This document shows, in pieces, positions 28,651 through 39,808 of a stretch of 64,000 nt of DNA (its first letter is position 1; each line of letters begins with the position of its first letter). The DNA comes from Xestospongia bergquistia (Eukaryota; Porifera; Demospongiae; Haplosclerida; Petrosiidae): positions 6,946,501 to 7,010,500 of the forward strand of contig OZ014412.1 of NCBI GenBank assembly GCA_963965975.1. The letters are read 5' to 3'. The translations under genes were made by a program, and so were the position numbers. The notes below the pieces were generated by a model, which made no database searches, was not told the DNA's origin, and saw nothing but the letters and a program-made list of their open reading frames with translations.

Positions 28651-31600
28651 ATGAAAATCTGGTCGTTTATTTTGGTAATGATAATAGCTGTATTGAATAC
28701 TTCAGCTGATGAAGTTATCATTTACATTAACTCTTCATCACCACTAGCTTCCAATACCACTTCATGTGGTAATGTTACTACACCTTGTTATACCTTTGAT
28801 CTTGGACTGGATGTTGCTCAAGAGAAGGCTATCCTTTACCAAACAGCTATTGTAATAATAGTGTCTGAGGGTGAGTATAAACATAGCAATGACACTAATG
28901 GTTTCTTTAAAGAGGTGAATGGTTTATCACTCATTGGTGAAGTTGATAATAATGGGAACATACTCACTACAATAACCTGTCAGGGTAAAGTGGGTTTTAG
29001 TTTTACAAGAAGCCTTACTATAAACATATATGGCATCAATTTTGATACATGTGGTCAATTGCAGAATAGTACAAGTTATATATCTAATATTCAAGAAGAC
29101 AAAGGATTTTTAACATTCTATGTTGGATTATATTTTCTTTATTGTCGAGATGTTAATTTGACTCATGTTGTAGTTTCTTCTACTCCTGGTACCGGTATTG
29201 TGTTCTATAATATTGGAGGTACTAACATTATTGAGAACTCTGCCTTCTATCACAACAATTTTACTGAATTTAGTAAAGATGATGATGGTATAATGAGTAG
29301 AGGAGGAGGTGGAGTTTACATTGAATACTCTTATTGTGTTCCTGTAGAGGGTGGAAATGAGTGTTTGAAAGGAAATGGACCTAACGTTGACACCCTGTAC
29401 ACGACTCAAAACAAAATATCTATCCTTGAATCAACTTTCAATGCCAACAAAGCTAACATCAGTAACTATGCAATTGACACCTTTATTTTACTAGGTAAAC
29501 AATATCATTCTGCTTTTGGTCGTGGAGGAGGTCTCTCTGTGTTTTTCAAAGGTGATGCTTCTAACAACACAATTATTGTTGATAACTGTAATTTTACATA
29601 TAATCAGGCCATTTGGGGTGCTGGAATGTTTGCAGAGTTTCAAGACAACACTAGCAATAACAATGTCTTAATTAAATCTTCTTTGTTTCATGCAAACAGT
29701 CTTCATAACAATGATGTTAAGAGTGAAAATGCAGGTACTGGTGGTGGAGGCGCTCGAGTAGGTTATATATTTTTGGATAATTCTGTTGCTTATGAAAATA
29801 GCATAACTTTTATCAATTGTACCTTTGAAGGAAACAGTGCTTATTACGGAGGAGGTCTAACGTTTTATACAGTACGGCAACCAAATATTTTTAAGTTGCA
29901 AGAATGTCATTTTATGAACAACTTGGGTCGTATTGGTGCTGCTTTAGATATTTCATTATGGCATGGATCTATTACTGGTAAACGTCCTCGTCCATTTATT
30001 GACAGTTGTACATTGGAAGGGAACAATGCAATGTATCAACCACAACCTGGTGGACTAATTGGTGTGGGTGCAGTATATATAGACTCACTTCCTGTCATGT
30101 TTTCAGGAAATAATTCTTTTAATAATAACAGCGGCTCTGCACTTGTTGTAACTGGTTCTTATGTTACAATTGAACAAAGTTCTTGTGTATATTTTTTTAA
30201 CAATTTTGGTAGAAACGGTGGAGCTATTTCTCTACTAGGTAACGCTTTTATTCTAACTAATGAGGACTCTGTTTTTAGTTTTGTAAACAATTCAGCTCAG
30301 TATAAAGGTGGTGCTATTTACTATTACAGCTCTGGAGAAAGAGACTTACTGTCTTCAAGAAATTGTTTCATTCGTTACTATGACATTACAGTACATCCTA
30401 AAAACTGGACTTCAAAATTTTATTTTAAAGGAAATACAGTTGGAAACAGAAATGTCTCTAATTCTATTTATGCTTCCACAGTTCTCCCATGTAAATGGAG
30501 AGGAGCACACACTAGTGCTAAGAATGATCGTGACCAACATGTATTTTGTTGGAGTGACAATTGGCAATACTTTGACTTTCAAAGTACACATGTTCCCTGT
30601 GTTAGTCAGATTTCAACTGCTCCTTCAGAGTATACTTACATTGATACTGTTTATAAACCTATCCCTGGTGAACAAGTAAGGCTTAATGTGTCTCTTGTTG
30701 ATGATCTAAACAACAATGTTTCTGATCAAGCTGTATTGATAGCATATATGAACAATACTGACAACGCTACATTTGAAGGGACCGACATTAATTATGACTA
30801 CATTGCTTACCAAAAAATTGCATTACATGGAAAACCAGGTACTAATGTCAGCATACATTTAGAAACTCTTGATCCAATTGTCATTCAACAAGATATTACA
30901 GTTGAATTTCAAGACTGCCCTCCTGGGTTTGTTCGTAGTACTATTACATCCACAGCCATTTGTCAATGTCCTAATGGAACTTATACAGGATATATAACTT
31001 GTAATCCTCTAAGTTATACAATCAGCATTAAACAAGCCACATGGATGGGTCAAGTACCAGGATATAATGATTTGTTGGTGGGGTTAAGTCCTTATGTCTC
31101 ATCTTCGAATGCCTTGAAGTATGTTGTTCTTCCACAAGACCCTCAGGAATTATCTAATTTTTTATGTGGTGCCACTAATCGTGAAGGTGTTCTCTGTGGT
31201 GATTGTATAGAGGGATATGGAGTAGCAGTGAATTCAAGAGATTTTGAATGTGTAGTTTGTCCAGATGACCATACTTACTATAATTGGATATTTTATCTTT
31301 TAACTGAGTTTCTACCAGTGACACTGTTCTTTTTGTTGGTTTTTGTGTTTAGCACAACAGTAACTTCCGGACCATTAAATTCCTACATATTTTTTGCTCA
31401 AGTGGTTCCTACTGTAATTGGTATTAATGCAGATGGCATGATACCATTGCAAAATGTTACTGAAGAACATGGTATTTCTTATACAACAATGGAAAATTTC
31501 TATGTTATTCCATATGACATCTGGAATATGAACTTTTTCAAGTCATTGTGGCCTAACTTTTGTTTGAGCCCTCATTTAAACACTCTTGATATCTATGCCC

Positions 31601-33002
31601 TTGGTTATATTACAGCAGTTTATATATTAATTCTTGTTATAGTTTTTGCTCTAATATTGAATCTTTACAACAGAGGTGTCTCAATAGTGGTGTGTATATG
31701 TCGCCCTCTACATAAATGCCTAGCTCGTTTCCGTCGATTTTCTAATTTTCAGCCATCTGTTATCAGTGGAATAGGTGTTTTCATATTGATTTCTTACACT
31801 AAATTTGTTTATGTTTCACTTAATCTACTGACACCTGTTCCTCTTTATTATGCTGATGGAACAGTAGCTGTTCAAGTTATATATCCTGATGGAAATGTAC
31901 ATTGGGGCAGCAATGATAGTGTTATCTACATTGTCATAGCTTCATGCATGTTATCAACATTTGTACTACTTCCTCCTTTAGTCCTGTTTTATCCCACTTT
32001 TCTTCGATTGATAGAACGACTGTCATGTTGGAGACTACAACTTGGTAAATTTTATCCATCTGCAAAAATGCAATCTTTTATGAATGAGTTTCATGGTTGT
32101 TACAAAGATGGGACTAATGGAGGAATGGATTGTCGTTGGTTTGCCAGTCTTTACTTCTGTTTTCGTATTGGAGTCTTTGCAGTTTATTCTGCTACAGAAA
32201 CTTGGTACCTACAATATATTATTCAGCTGTTATTCTTTCTTTTTGCTGCCTTCTTGTTTGCTTTCATTCAACCTTATCGAAAAGCTTGGTTAAATAAACT
32301 GGATATGTTCTTGCAATTATAACAGCTTTGACCCAATATAACCTGGGAAAAGTTTGGATTGGTGATGGTGAATTGTCACTGTTTGCATTTGGTGTTCAGT
32401 ATGTTTTTCTCTTTTTACCACTGTTATATTGTATAGGATATTATTTGGTTCTTATTTTTGACCGAACAAGGACTCGATGGACACCTTATATAAAAAACAA
32501 GTATGAACGATTCAAGAATCGAGTGATTCAAGCAGAACAAATTGAAGAACGAGATGAGTTTAATACTGATTATGCTGCTCTCATTGATAACACACATGTA
32601 CCTAACTTTTTAAACTTGGAAATCTCAAGACAAATAGAAGGTTGTGCAAGGCTTATAAAGTCACGTCCTTCATATCCAAATACTCATGATCAAGAAAGTA
32701 TCCCACTTAAACGTTGTTCTTTATCAGAAGCCACAGAGAGTTTACCTGCTTCATTTCGACCTAGTACATCTGACAGCAATGCTAATGGACACATACAACA
32801 GACTATTGAAGAAAATGAAGGCAGTGAAAACACAACCAATCAACCTCTACATCCTATAGCTATCGATGATTACAAAATAAATATAGAAAGTGAAATTGCA
32901 ACTGATAGACCTGTACAAATAGCTCATAGTACTATTAATAGTCAAAGAGGCAATGGGACTATTGGATCCACTGAGGTATCATTGATACCTCCTCTCCCAT
33001 GA
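28651..33002 (+). pseudogene. Array gene 3 (type 2), interrupted by a 13-nt deletion in the last membrane segments
   Basis: The frame from MKIWSFILVMIIAVLNTSA is open to a stop at 32320-32322 (1223 aa). It covers the signal peptide, beta-helix, Cys-rich stalk (CPPGF, CQCPNGTY, LCGDCIEGYGVAV, CVVC) and most membrane segments, up to LNKLDM. Compared with gene 5, 13 nt are missing near 32308 (just after GGATATGT). Translation then reads FLQL and stops. The remaining 224 codons stay open in the shifted frame to 33002, covering the final two membrane helices and the tail with the HVPNFL motif. Either a recent pseudogene, a truncated allele or a sequencing error. The N-terminal variant AILYQTAIVIIVSEGEYKH is shared only with gene 5. 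Confidence 0.85.
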
Positions 33003-34022
33003 TGTGGGGACAACTCAATTTTTATAACACAGAATGTTTTCTTTTTTATTTTAGTCTTGTGATATTTAGTATCTCTAATTAATAACCTGTAATCAACCTC
33101 ATAATATTGTACATTAGTGTCAACATTAACAATGAACAACTCAATTTTCTGATATTTGCACAAGTTACTGTTAAAATTGATGTCAATGGAATGATTTCCC
33201 TGTAAAAGAAGCGAATCCTGTTCCATTCAAAGTCTTAAAGAGTCTCTATGTTATACCATATTGTATATGGAAGTTAAACTTTTCTGACCTTATCATGGAT
33301 AATTTTGTTTACAAGTTGGACACGTAGACATTATGTCACTTTAAAATGGTTTTCTCATTGATTCTTCATTTAATCTCATGCATAGTTACCTTGAGACTTA
33401 ACATTTAGAAGTGTCATAATAAAATAAATCAAAGGTATTCAACATTTCTTGATAATGTGGTGTGTCTGTTCATCAGATATAGTAGACTTTCATTTTGTGC
33501 ATGTTATTTCACAATACACTACTGTTTTTAATACAGGTGCATGACACTTCTGTACCATTTCATGACGCTTCTTTTAACTATATCATCTAGATCTGTTGTT
33601 GATACAAGATTACTTGCTTGTTATTCAAGTAATAAAGAATATTATCATAACCTGTATCAACAAGGGTATATGATTTAAGTAATAACATTTGTAATGTCTG
33701 TTATGTTGTTACTGTCAAGAGAGCAAATGCAATAGGTTGGCATTGTTTAAACTGGAAAATCATTTTAACCTATATTAAATTGTCATGTGAGCTCGTGTTG
33801 CTTAGCATGCAGTTTTCTTTCAAGGAAATGTGTATTATTATACATGTGTGCACACATGTATATTATGCTATATGGACTTGTGTAACTGTATTGTACAGAA
33901 TTAAAAATATGATGTTGAGGGGAAGGGGTAGGCTCAGAGGTCATAGGAATATTTATTGCTATGCAGTATTTTCTAGCAACAATTTTCACTTTCATATTTC
34001 CTCTATCTACACAGCTACAACA
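33003..34022. other. Spacer between array genes 3 and 4
   Basis: It contains a decayed type-1 fragment (33136-33342, listed separately) and the leader of gene 4. The open frame continues upstream of the gene 4 start to 33780, but this extension is not conserved. An acceptor-like TCTACACAG followed by CTACAACA abuts the start codon, so the extension is more likely 5'UTR or intron. Confidence 0.45.
33136..33342 (+). pseudogene. Relic of a type-1 array gene (membrane region)
   Basis: It matches the segment of gene 1 around 21290-21500: TTTGCACAAGTTA, then CAATGGAATGATT, AAAGTCTTAAAGAGTCTCTA and GGACACGTAGACATTATGTCAC. Indels and stops break it. An orphan internal fragment of a lost paralogue lying between two type-2 fronts. 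Confidence 0.8.
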
Positions 34023-37000
34023 ATGAAGATCTGGACTTCTATTTTGGTACTGATGATTATTACGTTAACTGTCTCAGCTGATGAAGTTATCATTTACATT
34101 AACTCTTCATCACCACTGGCCTCCAATACCACCTCTTGTGGTAAAGCTACTACACCTTGTTATACCTTTGATCTTGGACTGGATGTTGCTCAAGAAAAGC
34201 TAATGGAAACACATCAATTATCTATTACATTAATGATATCACAGGGTGAGCAATATAAACATACTAGTATGACTAATGGTGTCTTTAATGAGGTAAATGG
34301 TTTATCAATCATTGGTGAAGTTGATAATAATGGGAAAATACTCACTACAATATCCTGTCAGGGTAAAGTGGGTTTTAGTTTTATAAAAACTTTCACTATC
34401 AAGATATCTGGCATTATATTTGATAAGTGTGGTCAATTACAGAATAGTACAAGTTATAACTATAACAAAAACAACAAAGGCTTTTTAACTTTCTATGTTG
34501 GCTTGTATTTCCTTTATTGTCGAGATGTTAATTTAACTTTTGTGACAGTTTCTTGTACTCCTGGTACTGGTATTGTGTTCTATAACATTGGAGGTAATAA
34601 TATTATTGAGAACTCTGCTTTTTTTCGGAACATTGTTGAAAATGACAAGGACATTGAAGTGGGTGGAGGAGGAGGTGGAGTTTATATTGAGTATTCTTAT
34701 TGTGTACCTGGAGAGGGTGGAATTGAATGTTTGGAAGGGAAACAATCCCCTAATGTAAACACCCAATACACAACTCAAAGCACTTTTTTCATACGTAGTT
34801 CCAAATTCATTGAAAATGTAGCTAACATCAGTAACTTTGCAAACAACACTTTTATCATGCCAAGAAAGCAATACCATTCAGCATTTGGTCGTGGAGGAGG
34901 ACTCTCTGTGTTTTTTAAAGGTGATGCTTCTTATAACACAATTACAGTTGATAATTGTCATATTACACATAATCAGGCTCTTTGGGGTGCTGGAAGTTTT
35001 GCAGAATTCCAAGACAATACTAACAACAACAACATTTCAATTCGTTCTTCTGTAATTCATAACAACAATGTTTCTTATATTGATGTTATCAATGAGGGTA
35101 CAGGTGGTGGAGGGGCTAGAGTAGGCTTTGTATTTTTTAATGGATCAGTTGTCTACAGTAACAACGTCACATTTTTCAACTCCACTCTAGAGGGAAACAT
35201 TGCTTATTATGGAGGAGGTCTATCTTTCTATTCAGCAAGGCAACCAAATGTTGATAGCAGTAGTACAGACCAGCTAAACACCTTAAAATTGCAAGAATGT
35301 CATTTTATGAACAACTTGGGTCGTATTGGTGCTGCTTTAGATATCTCATTATGGCATCCATCTATTAGTGGTAAACATCCTCGTGTATTTATTGACAGTT
35401 GTACATTTGAAGGGAACAATGCAATGTATCAACCACAACCTAGTGGACTAATTGGTGTGGGTGCAGTATATGTAGACTCACTTCCTGTCATGTTTTCAGG
35501 AAATAATTCTTTTAATAGTAACAGTGGTTCAGCACTTGCAGTAACTGGTTCTTATATTACAATTGAACCCAGTTCTAATGTGAGTTTTTATAACAATTCT
35601 GGTAGACATGGTGGAGCTATTGCTCTACTAGGTAACACTTTTATTTTAACTAATGAGGACTCTGTCCTTCATTTTGTAAACAATTCAGCTTATTACAAAG
35701 GTGGTGCTATCTATCATTACAGTTCTGGAGAACGAGACTTACTGTCTTCAAGAAATTGTTTCATTCGTTACTATGACATTACAGTCCATCCTGAAAACTG
35801 GACTTCGTCATTCTATTTTGAAGGAAATACAATTGAATATATGATTGGAAATAACAAGAAAAACAATTCCATTTACACTTCTACACTACTTCCTTGTATT
35901 TGGGGTGGAGCATTTGGTAACTCAGATTACAACATGCATGAAGTAAACAAAACATTTTGTTGGAACAACAAATGGAAATATAAAGTTCATCATGATGTAT
36001 ACACCTCATGCACACGACAGATTTCTTCTGCTCCTTCATACTATCAATCAATTGAGGCCAACTATACCACAGTGCCTGGAAAAACAATTAAACTTAATCT
36101 GACAGTTTTTGATGATCTTAAACATAATGTGACAAAAACATCAATTTTCATAGCACGTATAATAGAAGGTTCTGCCACATTTCGTGGTGAGAAACATTTC
36201 AAATTTACCTATATTTCACATGAGTATTTGGACTTACATGGCAAGCCCAATTCAACAATCAAGCTACAAATAGAGACCTTAGATCCAATTGTTATACGTC
36301 AAAACATTACAGTCAAATTTGATACCTGCCCACCTGGATTTATACCACCAAATAGGACTGATGATGACAGTATTTTCTCTTGCCAATGTTATGACATTTC
36401 TGCGTATAAAAGCCTCTTGCTATGCAATGAGGATAATTACACATCAAAACTTTTACGCACAGCATGGATGGGTTATAATTCTACTACTGAGCCTAAACAG
36501 TTTGTAGTTGGTGAGACTCCTTACTTGTCATTAGGTGCACGTGATCACCACATAACACTTCTCAACGGGTCTGAACAATACCTAAATGATTTATTTTGTA
36601 AGTCAACAAACAGAAGGGGAATCCTCTGTGGACAGTGTCAAGATGGTTATGGGGTAGCTGTCAACTCAGATAATTACCATTGTGTTAAATGCACTGATAA
36701 GGAGGAGCAATATTCATGGGTCTTTTATGTTATTGCCAGCTATCTACCCACTACAATATTCTTTGCTATCATTTTCATTTTCAGTATGACTGTTACCTTT
36801 GGACCACTCAACTCTTTCTTGTTCTTTGCACAAGTTATTACTACAACTGTGAAAGTTGATGCTGATGGAACAATTCCACTGCAAATTCTAACAAATCCTG
36901 TTCAATATAAAGTCTTAAAGAGTCTCTATGTCATACCATATGATATATGGAACTTAAACTTCTTCCGGCCTTATCTTGGACAGTTTTGCTTAAACAGCAA

Positions 37001-38339
37001 GCTGGACACATTAGATATTATGTCATTGAGTTATATTGAAGCTTTTTATCCTTTAATACTGCTAGTTCTTTTTGTTATCATCATGACACTTTATAATAAA
37101 GGAGTACCAGCGATTGTATGTCTATGTCGACCTATACATCGTTGTCTAGCTCGATTCAGACAATGGAGTAAACTACAACAGTCCTTTACTGGAGGCATGG
37201 CAGCATTTATTATCATTTCATACACCAAATTCACATTAGTGTCTCTGCTTCTTCTTACTCCAATGTACTTGTATGATTATTCTGGTAAATCTGTTAGTCA
37301 GGTTCATTACTATGATGGAACAGTTTCCTTTCCCAGCTACAAACACATCGTACCAGCCATTGTCATTCTTGCAACATTCAGTCTTATTCTACCTCTCATT
37401 CTTGCCTATCCTACTTTTTTGAGGTTTATAGAATACATATCTTGTGGACGACTAGATTTCGAACTATTCTACCCAAAGTTGAAGTTACAAGCATTTTTGG
37501 ATGAGTTCCATGGTTGTTATAAAGATGGGACTAATGGAGGAGTGGATTGTCGCTGGTTTGCTAGTCTTTACTTTGTGTTTCGTTTCTGTCTCTTTGTTAT
37601 ATACACAGTGGCTGGGTGGAAACTTCTATATTTATTACAAGTGTTAATGTTTCTTGTTGCAGCCTTTCTATTTGCTGTCCTCCGTCCTTACAAGAGAGAT
37701 TGGGTGAACAATGTTGATGTGACAATATTTCTTGTTCTTGCTGCAATTTCATGCTTTAGTCTGTACAACCTTGTATTGTTGGAACTGTGGGTCTTTACTG
37801 TGCAATACATACTTATCTTTATTCCTTTGCTATACTTTATTGGATATTATCTTGTGCTTTTCTGTTCAAAATTTAAGTCATACCATAATGCTCTTTGTTC
37901 TCAAAACAGAAGGATTCATGCTGAACGACCTCAACAACACCATGAGTTTGAAACAGATCATGCTGCTCTAGTTGACAGTACATATGTCCCTAACTTCTTG
38001 GACTTTGTTGATGATACAAGAAAGCATGGGCATCATATAAGGCTTTCTAGTTCATACTGTTGGCAACCTAGTCTTTCAAATAGGAGCAGCAGTGAGGTTA
38101 GTTATGGATCAGTAGGTAGCAAAAAACCTTCTCTTCTCATATCTGATTCTTCTCAATTGGAAAATACATACGAAAAATGTAATACTGCCGATAGAGGAGA
38201 TTTCAATAGTAGGAATGCAATTACTGATTCACCATTATGTCCTAATAAAGAGTACCATACAGCTCACACTACTAATAGCAGTCAAGCAGGATATGGTACT
38301 ACTGGATCCACTCTGGTATCACTGATGCCACCTCTGTAG
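34023..38339 (+). CDS. Array gene 4: mosaic beta-helix, multi-pass receptor (type-2 front, type-1 back)
   Basis: 1438 aa from MKIWTSILVLMIITLTVSA. I chose this start because it gives a signal peptide aligned with the paralogues and sits after an acceptor-like ACACAG and the leader CTACAACA shared with other members. The beta-helix (to about residue 600) follows genes 6 and 7 (LYFLYCRDVNLTFVTVS, YYKGGAIYHYSSGERDL). From about 35825 onward the protein follows genes 1 and 2 (ILCGQCQDGYGVAV, CVKC, then LSYIEAFYPLILL). The loop FHGCYKDGTNGGVDC and the tail motif LVDSTYVPNFLDFVDD are present. A short loop between the last two helices is missing relative to genes 1 and 2 (LYNLVLLELWVF). Same inferred surface role as its paralogues. 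Confidence 0.87.
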   Translation: MKIWTSILVLMIITLTVSADEVIIYINSSSPLASNTTSCGKATTPCYTFDLGLDVAQEKLMETHQLSITLMISQGEQYKHTSMTNGVFNEVNGLSIIGEVDNNGKILTTISCQGKVGFSFIKTFTIKISGIIFDKCGQLQNSTSYNYNKNNKGFLTFYVGLYFLYCRDVNLTFVTVSCTPGTGIVFYNIGGNNIIENSAFFRNIVENDKDIEVGGGGGGVYIEYSYCVPGEGGIECLEGKQSPNVNTQYTTQSTFFIRSSKFIENVANISNFANNTFIMPRKQYHSAFGRGGGLSVFFKGDASYNTITVDNCHITHNQALWGAGSFAEFQDNTNNNNISIRSSVIHNNNVSYIDVINEGTGGGGARVGFVFFNGSVVYSNNVTFFNSTLEGNIAYYGGGLSFYSARQPNVDSSSTDQLNTLKLQECHFMNNLGRIGAALDISLWHPSISGKHPRVFIDSCTFEGNNAMYQPQPSGLIGVGAVYVDSLPVMFSGNNSFNSNSGSALAVTGSYITIEPSSNVSFYNNSGRHGGAIALLGNTFILTNEDSVLHFVNNSAYYKGGAIYHYSSGERDLLSSRNCFIRYYDITVHPENWTSSFYFEGNTIEYMIGNNKKNNSIYTSTLLPCIWGGAFGNSDYNMHEVNKTFCWNNKWKYKVHHDVYTSCTRQISSAPSYYQSIEANYTTVPGKTIKLNLTVFDDLKHNVTKTSIFIARIIEGSATFRGEKHFKFTYISHEYLDLHGKPNSTIKLQIETLDPIVIRQNITVKFDTCPPGFIPPNRTDDDSIFSCQCYDISAYKSLLLCNEDNYTSKLLRTAWMGYNSTTEPKQFVVGETPYLSLGARDHHITLLNGSEQYLNDLFCKSTNRRGILCGQCQDGYGVAVNSDNYHCVKCTDKEEQYSWVFYVIASYLPTTIFFAIIFIFSMTVTFGPLNSFLFFAQVITTTVKVDADGTIPLQILTNPVQYKVLKSLYVIPYDIWNLNFFRPYLGQFCLNSKLDTLDIMSLSYIEAFYPLILLVLFVIIMTLYNKGVPAIVCLCRPIHRCLARFRQWSKLQQSFTGGMAAFIIISYTKFTLVSLLLLTPMYLYDYSGKSVSQVHYYDGTVSFPSYKHIVPAIVILATFSLILPLILAYPTFLRFIEYISCGRLDFELFYPKLKLQAFLDEFHGCYKDGTNGGVDCRWFASLYFVFRFCLFVIYTVAGWKLLYLLQVLMFLVAAFLFAVLRPYKRDWVNNVDVTIFLVLAAISCFSLYNLVLLELWVFTVQYILIFIPLLYFIGYYLVLFCSKFKSYHNALCSQNRRIHAERPQQHHEFETDHAALVDSTYVPNFLDFVDDTRKHGHHIRLSSSYCWQPSLSNRSSSEVSYGSVGSKKPSLLISDSSQLENTYEKCNTADRGDFNSRNAITDSPLCPNKEYHTAHTTNSSQAGYGTTGSTLVSLMPPL

Positions 38340-38836
38340 AGACAGTGTGTGTGTGTGTGTGAGTGTGTGTGTGACAAATAACTTTGCCCTTCCCATATTT
38401 AGACAATTCAATAATGCTATAATTAATATTGAGTGGAACTGCTATATTATATGTTATAATTACAACATACATAATCCTTTTCGTGCAAAATCTATATTGC
38501 CCTTAGGGAGCTTGAGGTCCTTTTCGGGCTAGAATTGTCATAGACTACATACCTGTAATGGCGCACGTGATCGATCTATAGAGCGTTCAAGAACGTATTA
38601 AGTTTCTTATCTCATTTATAGAATTAAGCTCATATTTATTGATCAACGTGTTGTCTATATATTTTTGTTTATAAGACAATATAAAATGTTGGAAAAAGTC
38701 AAAGTATAGTTGCTTGAAATGCTCGTTTTTATTGAAAATCTGCCAACAATTCATATATATATTGACAGATGAAGGATTGTTGTGTTAGCTTAACATTTCA
38801 CAGTCCATAATTTGCTATTAACAGTTTCATTGTTTA
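38340..38836. other. 3' flank of array gene 4
   Basis: It begins with a GU-rich stretch immediately after the stop (GAGACAGTGTGTGTGTGTGT), similar to that after gene 6. The rest shows no gene. Confidence 0.5.
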
Positions 38837-39065
38837 TGACCTGATTTGCAATAAGGGTCACTTCTGTCAAAATATTTATGACCTATACACGATTTGTGAT
38901 AAAGGACCACTGTTTAAAACATCTCAAAAACAGTTTGTATAGACTGAGACAGTTATCATGAATAGTTGTGCATATATAGCAAATGTATGTACACAATTTT
39001 TGAGGTGTTTCAACAGTCGTTCCTCAGGTCACAAATATTTTGCTAGAAGTGGTCAAATCAGGTCA
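38837..39065. mobile_element. Foldback (MITE-like) element 1
   Basis: Imperfect palindrome with 12-bp perfect ends TGACCTGATTTG and CAAATCAGGTCA. The arms continue inward with mismatches (AAAATATTT and CATCTCAAAAA against their complements) to a central loop near 38950. No coding capacity. Target-site duplication not clear. Confidence 0.65.
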
Positions 39066-39435
39066 CATTTAGAATAGGAAAGTCTAATTTTAGCCATTTT
39101 CTCATCAGTAAAAACGGCAACGCAATATCTACGCGCCTACAGCCCCATAGGCGCTATAGGTCAGTGTGGCAACTGTACAAATATAAGGGAGTAGCTAATT
39201 CGAGTGTACATGCACTTCTATAATCTTATTGTCTTGTTTAAAATTAAATATTGCGTAGTTAGTAGCAATAGCATATTTTTGTAGGCGGATCTTAAAACGG
39301 TGGGCTGCATATTTCCAAGGGGTCTGACACGACCCTATTTAGTGTACAAGATTTATAAATCAACCTGAATTACTATTGATTTCCGTCATTTATGGATTAT
39401 ATAGTCGCTTTACGTATTGCATAGTTGATTTACAG

Positions 39436-39672
39436 ATCACTGTAAAAATTAAATTGTTATTTTAACAATTACTTTGTAGTTTACATTGGTGGATTACTAT
39501 GATATATAGAATTTTTGTGAATTACTCATTGTGTAATTTCTCAGTATGTTGTACTTTTACATGCCAAGAAATTACACAATGAGTAATTCACATAAATTCT
39601 ATATTCCATAGTAACCCACTGATGTAAACTACAAAGTAATTGTTAAAATAACAATTTAATTTTTACAGTGAT
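39436..39672. mobile_element. Foldback (MITE-like) element 2
   Basis: Two arms of about 100 nt are near-perfect reverse complements. The ends are ATCACTGTAAAAATT and AATTTTTACAGTGAT, the inner arms include GAATTACTCATTGTGTAATT, and the loop of about 25 nt holds GTTGTACTTTTACATG. It is non-coding. A 13-bp direct repeat ACTATTGATTTCC lies at 39372 and 39676, but the left copy is about 50 bp from the arm, so it is not a simple target-site duplication. Confidence 0.8.
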
Positions 39673-39808
39673 TTCACTATTGATTTCCCAAAATTTCCTT
39701 GATTTTGTTTTGATTTATTAATACAATAGCAAACACATTAACAATCTCAGTCTGAAAAAACTAATTTATTAGTTATATAAACATTTCTTATAAAACCACT
39801 GACTATTA

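Noticed and set aside
32306..32322. Gene 3 lesion as an unrecognised intron
   Set aside because: The difference from gene 5 is a simple 13-nt absence. No donor or acceptor pair around it restores the frame.
33780..34022. N-terminal extension of 81 residues on array gene 4
   Set aside because: Not conserved in paralogues, would bury the signal peptide, and ends at an acceptor-like TCTACACAG. The start at 34023 aligns with all relatives.
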